Source: Larus michahellis
Taxonomy: Eukaryota; Chordata; Aves; Charadriiformes; Laridae
Reading direction: 5' to 3'
Assembly: GCF_964199755.1 (NCBI RefSeq)
Contig: NC_133896.1
Location: 92,550,215-92,614,214, forward strand
DNA: 64,000 bases
The position numbers were made by a program, and so were the translations under genes. Shown here piece after piece: positions 12,368 to 25,236 of the stretch. The first letter of the stretch is position 1. The number at the start of each line of letters is the position of its first letter. The notes under the pieces were generated by a model. The model was not told where the DNA came from. It ran no database searches and worked only from the letters and a program-made list of their open reading frames with translations.

Positions 12368-15300
12368 TGCAAACTAGCCCCAGCCAAAATCACACAGTAC
12401 TCTTAACTTCCAAGACCAAATATAGTTCTGGCACACTGTGAAGAGCACTGCTGTCATATAGCTGCAAACAATAACAAATGCAAATTGTATGCTACACAGC
12501 TGTAAATCACAATTTATATGGGAAAGCAATACCAGGAGGTTGTTACAGCTCAGTCACATCTGCACTGCTACTGGCTAAAACACTGTGTCTGAGACATCCA
12601 AGGACCTGGGATTCCAGGAAATACAAAATTACACTGAGAGATGACTCAATGGCCCACTAACACTTGGGCCATATGATAATAACAGTATAATAAATGACTC
12701 AATTAAGTATTGTAATAGAAAATGGAAATTCTTATGCTTCCCTAAAAAAGTAAGTTACAGCACAAATAAGGCTGTTTTGATCTGCTCATATGAGTGGAAA
12801 TGTAGAGTAATTCCAGTGATTTCAGCAGAGCTCCAGAGGATCAACACACCAGCGCAGGTGACATCAAAAACTGTTTAATTGTCCTTTCCACTACTTTGCT
12901 TGTTAAGTCGCCATGCAAAATTATCAGAATGTGGCAGAAGAGAGTTGTGTGGTTTTGCTGTTCAGAGGGTAAACTAAAACGCTTCCTGAAGAAGCAAGGC
13001 TTATAAGGACACGTGAACTGTCGAAGGGGAAGATCGAAGATTGTGATATTAGTTTGCTTATAATTTCCTTTCTTTTCTCTATCTTCTCATAATGTTGCTT
13101 GAAAAGGTTAGCCAGTTTCAACTATATCTGACACAAGTGACAATATTTCAGACATATTAACTCCAGATAGTCAACATGACAGTCACTAGTTGTTGAGAAG
13201 AGCCCTTGCCTGTGCTTCCCTGCTGATGGGGAGATGGCAAGGTAAGCTTAGCTCTTCACTGACCCCAGAGAATCCACTCAGAAAGCCACTCTTGAAGCCA
13301 ATTAGAGGAAGAGCCTCAGTTCTTTAGTGTCATTATTAGACACCAACGTTAAACTACCACAAGATGCCAACCATGTTCCCTCAATTCCAAAATTCATGGA
13401 GTTACTTGTCTTCCATTGTGTTTACTGCTACTCAGACTATATCCTTCTGTAATCATTCACCCATGACAGGCTTTAGCAGGGGATTAGCCAATTCAGATAA
13501 TAGGTCTGCAGACTGAAACTGAGCAAGTAACAGCCTGAAACTGAGCAAATAACAGCCTCTGTTCAGGGAATGCATTTCCAGAATTAGCACTAGACTGTAA
13601 CCTCTTAGATGTAATAAAATGCAACACAATGCTCTTCAGGGACCCCATGGAGAAGACTTCTCTTCCTCTACCAACACGGACAATTTCCTGGCTTTTTTGA
13701 TGGCTGAGTGGATTGTATTGATAGTTTCATGTTAGTGAGAGAGAAGAAAAAAAATGTTGCGAATATGGTGTGAATATGTGAATATGATTGTTGGAGAATG
13801 GTTTGAACAGCCTATTCATCTCAGATTTCATCTTCTGAGATGCAGTTCCAGGTGTCCATCTTGCCTTAATCTAGGCACAGGTATCCTTTGCCTAGGGTGT
13901 CTACAGATTCTACCTGCTCTGAAGACCCTTCTAGGAAAGTCCACGGACTGAAGGTACTGGGTTCTTGATGTTGTTGAAGGGCCCAAAGAATACATGGAAA
14001 CAGTGGATCAGACAGAAAATACTAAGTACATCCATACTCCAGGCAAGTGTATACTTGAATGTGTTTCAAAGTACAATAAACGCCTAAGATTTTTCCTTGG
14101 CTATAACAACCGAGTGAGCCCACAGCCAGGTACTTCTGAGGTCACTTCCATAAAGAGGGTGGACAAATGCAGAAATTAAGCTTTGACCCTCAAAGCTGTT
14201 CTTAAAATGTAGAGTACGTAGAAGCTCACACACAAAGTTAAGAGACACAGGAATCAGGAACTTGCAACAACAATGACCAGCTCATGAAGGTAAAAACACT
14301 GTGGGGCTTGGATTAGGAGCATGACACAGGGCCCTCTCATGAAGCTGGGAACTCTGAAGCATATATGGAGTTTGAACCTTTTTTTCTGCCAATCAGTGGT
14401 AGGTTTTTATTTACTTATTTATGGGGTTTTATGTGCTAGAGACCTTGGACTCTACTTCAGGATACCATGTCCTGACAATCAGTTGCAGTTACGTCACTCT
14501 TCAAAGGACTTGTGTGCAGCAGCAAGAAAGCTGAATGCTGTAATCTAACGATATGGAGTACAGGGACTGGGCTACTGATTCTGCAAACTTGACCTTTTGA
14601 CTCCAGCCATAAACAGAGCTAGATGGAGCCACTCGCCTGACAGATGACTGCGGGTACTTTATACTAACGCCAACAATTAATTCGGATTCAGGATCACTCA
14701 GCTCCGGCTGAGCTACTGTGCTCTGTGACTTACACTAATAAAATGTTAGTATTATGTCAGAAACTAAGTAATTTATCCCTGCTGTAGACAAAATACAAAT
14801 ACTGTTAAGATGTTGTGGAATGAGTTTGCCGGTTCAATGGCGGACAGAAAAATGGTACAAGGGTAGCTGAGAAAAGGTTGAAGAAAACCCATATCTGAAT
14901 AAATTTACCAGTACAAGATTCATTAATAGAATCTAGACTGAAAAAAAAAAAGCCAAAATCAGAAACCCCTCATAGTTTTGAGAACAGTTAAATCTGCACA
15001 GCTTTATATAGAGGTCAAGAACCGTGAAAGTAAATGAAAAAAGATATGCAGCCACTCATACTGTGTGTGTGCTCAACTATAGCAGCTAAACTTTATTCCT
15101 TGCAGTCTTTCATCAAATTCCTGGGCATTCCTCTTTAGCGTGAAAGAACAATAGACGGATTTCACACCTCTTGTTCAGGAACATTCTGAATATATTTCAC
15201 CTCTGGTCAAAGCTTGACTTCACACCACCTTTTCTGCCCTACTGCCAGAGTCTGGGGATAACATGGTAAGTGCTTTCTTGAATGAAAGGTGAGAAGAAAG

Positions 15301-18300
15301 ATTGGGCTTGGATGGGCTAAGTGAGCTAATGGCTGGGTTATAGCTCTTCAGAAATTGATCAGAACAACCCTCAGCCTTGTTTCTGAGTATAAAATAATGC
15401 AACAAACCACCATGGAGATGATGATTGCCACACTGAAATCAAAGTCTTATTGAAAAAGGCCCAGATTTCTAGACACCTACCAGCTAAGAAATGGAGTTAT
15501 TAGTATTTCTGTTTTGGGGGCTGTTCAGGAAAAGGAAGGAATCCAGAAGAACTGAGCATGCCTACTTACATGATAATTTGAAGTCAGATGCCATTAGATG
15601 AAGGAGTACATTTTGTTCTGGAGAAGATGAGTTTTTCAAGGCAGAAATTCCCCCACATATTAATTCCTCTGTCCTGACAGGCTCTGAATGACTGTTCTTT
15701 GTCCGGATGCTCATGCTTTCCAGGTGGTGAAAACAGAGAGATGATGCTATTTGCATATGAGGTAAAAAGATATAGAGCTGAGACTTGCTCATTCTGCTTA
15801 TTGCTCCTCACATGCTGTTTCAGTCTTGTTTAGTCACATCAAACATGATGTTGGCAGAGACAGCAAAAATTAGGGGGACGCAGGAAGAGTCACAGACCTC
15901 TTCCGTTTAAGGCCACCAGGCAGAGGACTCTTGACCTTCAATATACGCTTCTTTCACCTTGCTTTTGTCAATAGTTCAGCACCTGCTTTACAGGTGCTTC
16001 ATGAATATATGCTCATCTTCACCATTATCACATGCAAAATACATCAGTATAAAAGCACGGGCCATGTCTGGGCCTCTTGCTTGGCTCCAAATCTATGCCT
16101 TTTGTGGACTTCATTTCAAACCAGGAGTATTATGGGGCCTGGGACTGTTTTTGTTTTGCGTCCTGTTCAACACAGAGCACACTGAGACTGCTTAACACAT
16201 AATAAAATGAATAATAACCCTAAATGAAGAGGAAGCCTTGAACTACGGAAAGAATAAAAGCATTTTCAAAGGTGTCCTGACAATGTTTTACAGGTTTCAA
16301 GCAGCAGTTCGATGGCTTATGATCAAGGTCTGCTCTTTCAGGCTCGGCATCTCTCACCCCAACACTTTGAAGTGCATCTGAGGCGAAGAAAACATTTTGT
16401 TTGTTTGGTGCTAGTGCTTGTGGTCACAACAGCAGCACTTGTCCCCTTCCTGAGGACAAGAGCCCTTTGTCTTGCAGCACATTCTGCAGCAGTAAGCACG
16501 GGGGTGAGACCGCACCTCACCTTTTATCCCAATTTCACACATTGGCTTCACAGCATTAATAAATTGGTTTCGTTTGCCACACATTTGGCAGGAGAATTTT
16601 CTAATAACAGTTTTATCCCCTTTGAGAACATGAATCACTCACACGCTGAGTATAAAATTACTTCCCTCCCTCTCCTTATTAAAGGCACCGCACGTTAGCA
16701 GGGGTCAGGCACTCAGCCTTGCCAGTGGCAAAGTCAAAAACAAGGGCACGGCTGGGAGGCATGGTTGTAAAGCTCACTGCTTTTCTTTCTTACGGACGGT
16801 GGATAACCTATTTAGCACTCAGAATATATGGTTTTCTCCAGCTGCCAATCCTACCTGGTTGGGGGACAGATTGAGAAAACGTGTGAGATTTACCGCGCCA
16901 CTCACACGGCTGTTCCAAACTAGAAATAAATAAAACGTGTGCAGCAGATGTCCGCTGCTGCCGCCCTCGAAGGGCCACCAGAAGCTCTCCTTGTGCACCC
17001 AGCAACCCGCCAGCCACCACCCAGTCGTCCCCTCCAGCCTTGGGAAAGGTCCTTTCCCCACAAGGGGCACATCAGGCTGCACTTGGGTTTTGCCTGAAAC
17101 ATGACAAAGGGTGGGGAGGTTCGGTGACAAGCTGAAAATCGCAGTATTTGCAAATTTGTAAATCCATCTGGGTTTGATTTCTGGTTTAAAAAGAAAAAAG
17201 AAAAAAAACCCACACTTCTCTTATTTTCAAAACAGTATTTTTTTAAAAGGAAGATCTTTGCTTGAAAACACACTTTAGACAGCAAGCAGATCACGCTACC
17301 AGAGCTGATTAAGTATGTGATTTGAGGAGCACTGTAATCCAATTGCCATTTTGTTCCAAATCCACACCTCAGTCAAATGCACCCCTCGAAAACACAGAAG
17401 ATCTGTCCTCAGATTACCTTTTCTCCAAAGTTCTTGGCAGACACTCCCTGCTATGGATGAAGATGGAGGAAAGACAAGCAAGAGGGATGGCAAGAACCGG
17501 CCTGGACAGGGAGCTATGAACTGATCCATGCTTCCAGGTGGGATCACCAACAGAGGAGGAGATGGGATGAGCATGCACATAATCTGCCTGAATCACAGGC
17601 AGGGATTTCTATTGCATCATGGACACCTGAGGGGTGCGCAGAGGAATCACCACGCTGGTTTTCTTCTCAAGATCTTGCAGGTTACGTGCTGCGCTACTTA
17701 ACACCATCAAGATTTAACTGCTCAGCAGCAGACCTTCAAGATCACAAGGAGCCTTGCTGGCAAAGGTAAGGATTCTCTGTAAGGAGTTTAGACATCTTCA
17801 TGTTTGGCAGCAGCTTTGCCAGCATTTTGGCATATCCTTGAGCGATCTAGATGTTCGTTCTTGGTGTTGTTTTTTTTCTTTTTAATGAGGCCTCTGTATT
17901 TAATTTCTGAATTGTTCATAGGAATATTCACAGAGGAGCGTCACATAGGTATAGCTTGAAACTGTTATTTCAGTGATGACATCATGTTACATGTGAACAA
18001 CACTGTGACACCAAACGTCAGCATATTTTTCACCGTTTTGTCCTAATATGCTATTTGTTGCATGGAACTTGTCAACAGTTCTTTTAATGATTTTGAATTA
18101 ACCGGGGAGGAGATTTCATATCCAGCATAGCATGCAAATCTTTTCCTATCAACATATTCATATTTAAATACAGAAACAAAAGGCCAAATTTAGTGAATAC
18201 CACCACTAGGCGGTTGTCCTGTGAGCACCAGGTTTAGTGGGCTCCTACGCTTTTCCCTTTTGACCCTTTGAGGCAGGTTGTGCTTTTTCTAGCTTCTGAG

Positions 18301-21300
18301 TCATCAGCAAGAAGAGCCGAGTGACCAGCTCACAACAGAAATCCAATCATCTGAGGCATCTACCCTCTTCTTCTGCCGGCATGGAAATAACAGCCAGCAG
18401 GAGAGCCTGCGCTGCAGCTGTCTGGGTTAGGTTTGATTGGTCAGATAAATCACATTGTATTGTTTCCATTCCTTTGGCTGAGGGAATGTGTAAGCACTTC
18501 AAAACTGAATGCTTATGCATGAGAACTTAAAACTAGTTTACTTAAATGCACACATATGTATTTCTGACATTGACTTTTTACAGATTTTCTTGTCAATAAA
18601 AGTAAATTGCTTGACTGTTCACAGAAAGTTAACATAAACATAGTCAAAGTGAATTCATATTTTAAAATTGTATTTTAGCGTGTGACTGCGTTCAGTGACA
18701 ACTTTGTCAAAAGAAATGATAAAGTCTTTACTGCTGTGACTCCATGCCAACCACTGCACTGAAGTCATTTCTCTGACCGAGAGCCCCAAACTTTAAGGAA
18801 TGGCAGAGCAAATACCGAATGCCTGTTTCAGAGCAGAGGACTTGCTGATTTACGGCAAGTTGTGGGTAATGGAATTGTCTCAGCTCATCAGAGGACGCAG
18901 ACACTGTCCAGTTACCTCCCAACTGTGCGAACGCTTTTGTTTTGGGGCTGACAACTCTATACCTTTTCACCACTTCTCAGGTCCTTTTTCAGGTTGATGG
19001 AGAAAACCTTTCAGCATACAGCAAAAAATCATGCCTTGCTATCTTTCCCAACTCTCACACATCCTCGGGAAGCAATCACAGCTGCTCCACAGAAGGGGTC
19101 CCAGAACCTCCTGCCAACCCGCCCCCTCAGCACCATGAAGACATTAAAGGAGCAGGGAAAGAGAATAAAAACGGTGAATGTTTAGGAGAAGGGCTGGAAC
19201 AAAAGGAGCAAAAGAGAGGGGACCATAAGTGGTATCAGAGTTTGGGGGCAATTATTGATAAGGCATGCATGGGAGTACTGATGAATTAACTCGGGGCAGA
19301 ATACCTGCTGTATTTCTAGTTTCTCTGTCTTTGCTGTGAGTCCCACTCACATGAAGTCTGCATGGCAACTCCTCCTCCAGCAGACTGAGCTCGAGGGCAC
19401 CATCAGCTCCCCATCTGCCCCTTCCTCCTGCACGGCCGCTGCTGAGTGAGCAGCTCCACGCAGTGACACTCTCTGCGTTGCTGGCAACAAACCTTGCTTG
19501 ATCCCCCGTGGGTTAACCATGACAGGCAGCTTTTCTGGATCCATCAGTATTGCTACGACAGTGGCCGCTAAAAGGGACAGAGGTAGGCAGGGGCTAATTG
19601 ATTTTGTGACATTTAAGATGAATTATTTTTGCCTGGAGACTCTCGCAGACCTGACTGATGGATGGAGTCTAACTCACACAGCTATCGCAAGGCTACCTCA
19701 GTCACGATCTATCCTTGATCAACATGGCTGCTTCAGCCGCTGTTTCCCTTCATGTGTGAAGCAGCTGCCCTTGTTTTCTGAGGATGTGGGGTGGAACTGA
19801 CACAATTAAAGGTCATCCTCCATCTGGGAAGAGAAAGTTCTGGTCTACAGTGAAGCACAGGGGCTGGTTTCCATTTTGTCAGAGTTATGTAATCTCTAAA
19901 TAAAAAATAATTCCGCTGTTCACTACAAGATCTTGTTGCTTAATGCTCCCTAGAAATGGCTGCCAGATTCCTGTGTGAACGTAGCGCGTACACAGCATTT
20001 TAAAACCTACATAGATTGGAAGTTCTTTAAACTGTAAATGCAAAGCATTATTTTATAGAAGGGAATCTGGTCTTCCAACTGAAAAACATTAGTGCCTGAT
20101 TTTCAGAGGTGCTGAATTCCAGTCGAAGCCAAAGGCAGCTGCTTTTGTTTTGGTGCAGCCCCTCTGAAAATAAAGTCTACAGTATTAACGCTATGTGTTA
20201 ATAACAGGCATGTTAGGTGCAGGTGAGAGACATGGAAATAAAGTAGGGACACACAGGATACACACAGAAGCAAAACTAGGCAAAAGTGGAAGCAGTCAAA
20301 TCTTTAAAGAAAAGCATCAACAATAACCATTTGTGACTTTAGATTTCATAATTCCAGATTCATAATCCAACTGAACTATGTTGCAAAACCTGAACCCAAA
20401 AGCTTTGGGGTTTCCAATTTAAATATGTATACCCAAGAGCCAGTGACAAAAATTGCATTTCTGCTCAGGGTTAGGAGAGTGCATCCTTTCTTATTTTAGA
20501 CAACAAAATTTAATTAACTAGTTTTTTCCCTATCCTCCCAAATGTCAAAATGCACTAATGTATGTTCAACAAAAAGAACAGGCTTCTCTGTTACCTCTTC
20601 ATTCTTTGTATGTGATCTTTCAACTCAGATTCATCTCTTGAGGACTGATTTTTTTTTCCTTTACTCAGAAAAGTGTCTTTTGACTCCTATTGATTTATTT
20701 CTGATTCTGGTGAACCACCACAGCTTAAAGTGTGGGGCATCTATGTACAAACACAAAGGCTGTGTTTCACTGTGGCCTCTGAACCAGGACTAGAAGAGTA
20801 GCAGAACTACTATGCTGGTAATCCCCAGGATGCATAGGAGTTTCCACAGCACTACTCACCTGGGCCATCCTGCCTGCTTGAAGAATCTGGCACAAGGGCA
20901 TGGACAATGGCCTGGAGAAGGCACAAGGTATGACTGGAGTGCATTATGCCTTGGGAAAGCACTGACTCCTCACCTTTCTGCTGAAGTGGACCCTAGAGCC
21001 TCCCACGGGGACATTTTTGGGTTGTCTCTTCATCTTGAACCCTGCTGTTAAGTTCCCAGATATGTACCTGTTATGTGATCAATAGCTGGATTTCCGTCAC
21101 CTGATGTGTTCTGTCATGTGGCATCATGTGACTTACATGTATCTTTGGGAATGAAGACTGCAGGGATTACCTGGTGCCACTAACCGTGAGAACAACCCAC
21201 AAAGCCTATAACCTGCTCTCCATAAGCATGCCTTGAGGGCCTTCAGAAGAGGATGGCAAGAAACGGACTGCATACAGGACTAACCATGTGTCAAGAAATA

Positions 21301-24300
21301 TTCATCTTGCAAGCCCTAGTTTGGCCATTCTTGAAACGTATTGAAGTCGGGAAGCCAATGGTCCTCCAGAATCCACCAGCTGAAGCGCAAAGCGAGCAAA
21401 AAAGAAACATGTTACTGCACTGAGCTTTGTTTGTCCAGAGTAGGACCTAAATAACAAGTATATAACAAGTATATGCAAGCCAGAAAGAAACCAGCTATTG
21501 TCTGGTTCCATTTCAATTTGTTCATCTAAACTCAACTAATGTTCTTAACTAATGTGTGTTAATGTAACTAGTGAGCTCTGGCATCATTGAAAGACAAGCT
21601 TGATCCCATCAGGGATATTTTTAATTAGCTTCCAGAGTGTAACTATCCCTTAGTTTTATTCTGTACGTACACAGTGCCCAGTATCTGTGGATACCCAGCA
21701 ACAGTTAAGGTATCTAAACTTGTAAATCTAACAGTAAAAATTGTTAGTACATATTTATGTGGAGAATCAATTAAGTGCATTGCATTGCATACATGTCATA
21801 ATACCTGATACTATTCTGTTTGACTGCAAAAAATCACAAGATGTTTTGGGAGGGAAACAAAACCAAAAGGAGATCTATTACAGAACCCAGAAGTCTTCTA
21901 TTTTAAAAAAAATACTTTAATTTGCCCCTAATCTCATTACCAAATTCATTTTTCCTAGGCCTAACCCATGGATCAATGACAGTAAGACCATAAAACTGCA
22001 CCACATGGATAGGTTGTCTCTGTGGTCAGCATCCTTCATTGGTGAGGATTCACTGGTAAAAGGCAAAACAACAAAGTCTGTTTCTCCTTCTGCAGCAACA
22101 GGGATAACTAAGCTAAGTAGAGTTTACTGAGATTTGCAAGGAAAAGTTAAGACCCAGCTACAGACAAAGGTGCATGTAAGCTTTTGTTACATCCACTGTG
22201 CCTGGCTGTCATTTATTTTGGACTGACTGCATAAACAGCAAAAGAAGCTGTTTCTAGAATACAGCTGCCACAAACAGATGCAATCACAGGCTCTGAAGAA
22301 AAGGGGCTTAGAGGTGCTGAGCAAAACTAGGATCAAAGGTTAACATGGTGGCTGAACGGGCCATGGTAGTGCTCTGACCAAGAGACAGGGTAGAAGGAAG
22401 AAAACACAATGGCGTGTCCTTCAAAGAGATTAAATAGGATCTGAATTAGACATCAAACATCACTGATTTACAGTAATTTGCACAGGATCAAAAAATTTTC
22501 ACCTCCAGATCCAGGACATGTTTGCATCTGTGCCTGCTCTTGTTGAGGTAATTTACACTCTTTGATGTCAGCATCTTCCCTGTGCATGGCTGTCACGTCC
22601 AAGATGTCCTCACACAGGAATTGGGGCCAGATACAGTATACTTCAGTAGTGGGGAACCTATTCCAATTTAATGCAAACACCTTTTGTACTGTGCATCCTT
22701 TCTTTCTGCACATACAGGACACTCCTGAAAGGTTCAATCAAGCCACAAAGTACCAGCCAGCATGCCTCTCTTGAAACAGAGAAGAACTAAAGGAACCTAA
22801 AGATTACAAAACCACCACAAATTTAGAATTTAAATCCCCTGCTTCTTCCCATGAGGAAAACCTTTCATCTTACTTTCCTGCCCACCCCAATGGGCATGTA
22901 GACATGCTACCTTCTTTAGAAATTTCACATACGTAGACTACAGCACAGCACATATAAATTGCTTTTCTTTCACAGACCCTTTAGAAATCGTACCTGGATT
23001 CCCAGAAATCTGTGGATCACAAGTTGAAAGCCACTGACACAAGGACACCGCACCTCATGGGGAAAGATGAGAAAATCAGTGGATTAAAGATAGAAAAAAG
23101 AAAGTTACAGTGGGCCAGCCATGTAACAGACTGGTAATCGTCACATTTGCTTTTAAAGGTTTCCTTTGTTTCTATGTATGTATTCTTATTCAAACAGGAA
23201 TTAGTTTGGGGCATGCAAGTGGTGTCTGTCAGCCCTCAGGTAAGACTCAATGGTCCAGTTACTCCCTCTTCAGGCATGGAAGCTCATTGGAGTGATGATA
23301 ATTGTGCCCAGTATTTGCACACTTGTAACATATTTTGCCCTGTTATACCTCAAGCTCAGCAAGGCTAGATGATAAAATGCTTAGGGGCTGGTTTGGCCTT
23401 CTTACACTTAGAACTGTAAGTTGATGTCTACCCATAAGCACCCTGAAGGTTCTCTATATGCACCGTTGTGAGGAAAGCTCCACTCTTGCAGCCCTTTGTC
23501 ACGAGACATTCTCAGCAGCTAACAGACATAGCCAGGAAAGCATTTTCCTTGCAGTACCATCCTATCACTGCCATCCACTGTACACATATCGGATCCCTTA
23601 CCCTCTTTACTCCTGTTTACTGAGAAGGCCACATTAGAGAAAACAGGTTTTGGCTTAAAGGAGCTTTACTGAGGGAACAAAAGCATGCGGCTCTCCACAA
23701 ACAGATGACCAAGACAGTAAACATCCAGCAGTGTAGAGGGAAATCTCCACAGTCTTTAGGCAGCTGTACAGCTGTCCTTAATGAAAAGGAGAGGAAATCT
23801 TTTCAAAGTGAAAATATGCCTAGATCTGCCCCTGTACATTAGAGAGGCAAGAGATCTAAGCATCAGTTTTTAATGAGGTAGAGCCTGAAAGGAATTCCAT
23901 ATATGTGAGGTGATGTAAGAAGCATTCTGTCACAGAACAGAAAGTGTTGCAACCATGCCTCACTGCATGAATTGAATTACTAGAAAAACAGCCAGAATCC
24001 AAATGTGGAAGATACCTCATCATTTAAGATTGTTAAAACAAAACATGCGCTGCTGCACATAATCTTGCATTGGCAATCAAGAAGCAGACTAAATTATCTG
24101 ATGCTTGGGTTCTCATTTATATGCATTTGTATTTGCAGAGACGACATATTCACAAAGACTGAATCTGAAAGGGCACCCTCATATTGCAACTTCTTAGCAT
24201 CCCTAATATAAATTTCATTAAGCCAGAGATTAGTGTGATTCACTTATCCATGCTGCAGATATGATGCTTTTAAAGTGAGTGAAGAATCTACAATCTGACC

Positions 24301-25200
24301 TATCTGACACTGCTTTGCTGCAAATATGCCAGATACCCTGCACCCCAGCCTGTTGCATCCTTTAGGAACTGCCACCTTTGGTTTACTGGACTCAAAGTGA
24401 GATCCGTCTTAAAAAAACAATGGAGATTGTGGGGACAAGAGAAACAATTCATATTATTTAAACATGGACATTTTGCTGACAAAGGATGAAGGATCCAGTA
24501 TCTTGCATTGCTAGTGAGGGCTATTAAAAAAGGCTGCCCTGTGTGGCTAAAAGCAGAGGTGACTGTACTGGTTACAACAAATATAAATCTACAGCATGGT
24601 TTTAAACACAAAGCGATCCTCTAGAGGAACCATACTAGCAATCAAAAGTATTGAAGCCATGACCCCTGGCTCAAACAGAGTCTGCTCAGAGTGCTGTAGC
24701 ATCCCTGCGAATAGCTAACAGTAGATCTACCTCCCCTTCATTTACGCAAGGGACTAGAAGCTCTCATAAAGCACACTATTAGACTAGGTCAATCAAAGAC
24801 CTAATTAGCAGCCACTGCATCAGGGAATGAAAGGGGCTGAGCACAGCGCAGGGATACTTTTTCACACAGACCCTGTACGCTGACCCCCAGTAGCCACCCA
24901 GAGTTCAGCTTCAGCATCTGATCCAGACCTCCAGCCTTACCCCAGGTCTCAGAGGGGAGGCTGAACACGCAGCTCTGTGTTGTTGCTACACCCCTGATAG
25001 ATGTGCTGCAGTGTGTCGCTGAAAGCCTGACAGTCGTGTTCCCGAGGGGCACCCAGGCTTCCAGCGTCAGCGAGGTGAAAGGCAGCTGCCATTCGCCCCA
25101 GCACCAGCTGGAGAAGCCACAGCAATGTGTAAAGTGTGTCAGCAGTGAAAGCCTCAGGGGCGAAGAGGGAAAGAAACGACGTCACTGTAATGGAACCCTT
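12368..25200. other. Gene-free stretch, nothing firm recognised
   Basis: No exon or RNA gene was recognised. The segment includes one small tandem duplication (listed separately). It also has a 128-codon open frame at 16312-16698 with a hydrophobic stretch near residues 29-47 but no recognisable domain, judged a likely chance ORF. AT-rich patches with TAAT-type cores occur around 16530-16660. Conservation with other genomes would be needed to see regulatory elements here. Confidence 0.45.
13513..13556 (+). repeat. 22-bp tandem duplication (two units)
   Basis: Two adjacent units beginning ctgaaactgagcaa differ at a single base (13513-13534 and 13535-13556). This is a small local duplication, probably replication slippage. 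Confidence 0.9.
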
Positions 25201-25204
25201 CCCT

Positions 25205-25236
25205 GCCTGTCTGTCTGTCTGTCTCTCTGTCTGTCA
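25205..25236 (+). repeat. (CTGT)n microsatellite
   Basis: About seven tetranucleotide units with one CTCT interruption. It passes through an open frame of 188 codons (25003-25569), where the repetitive Cys/Leu/Ser translation supports a chance ORF. Confidence 0.9.
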
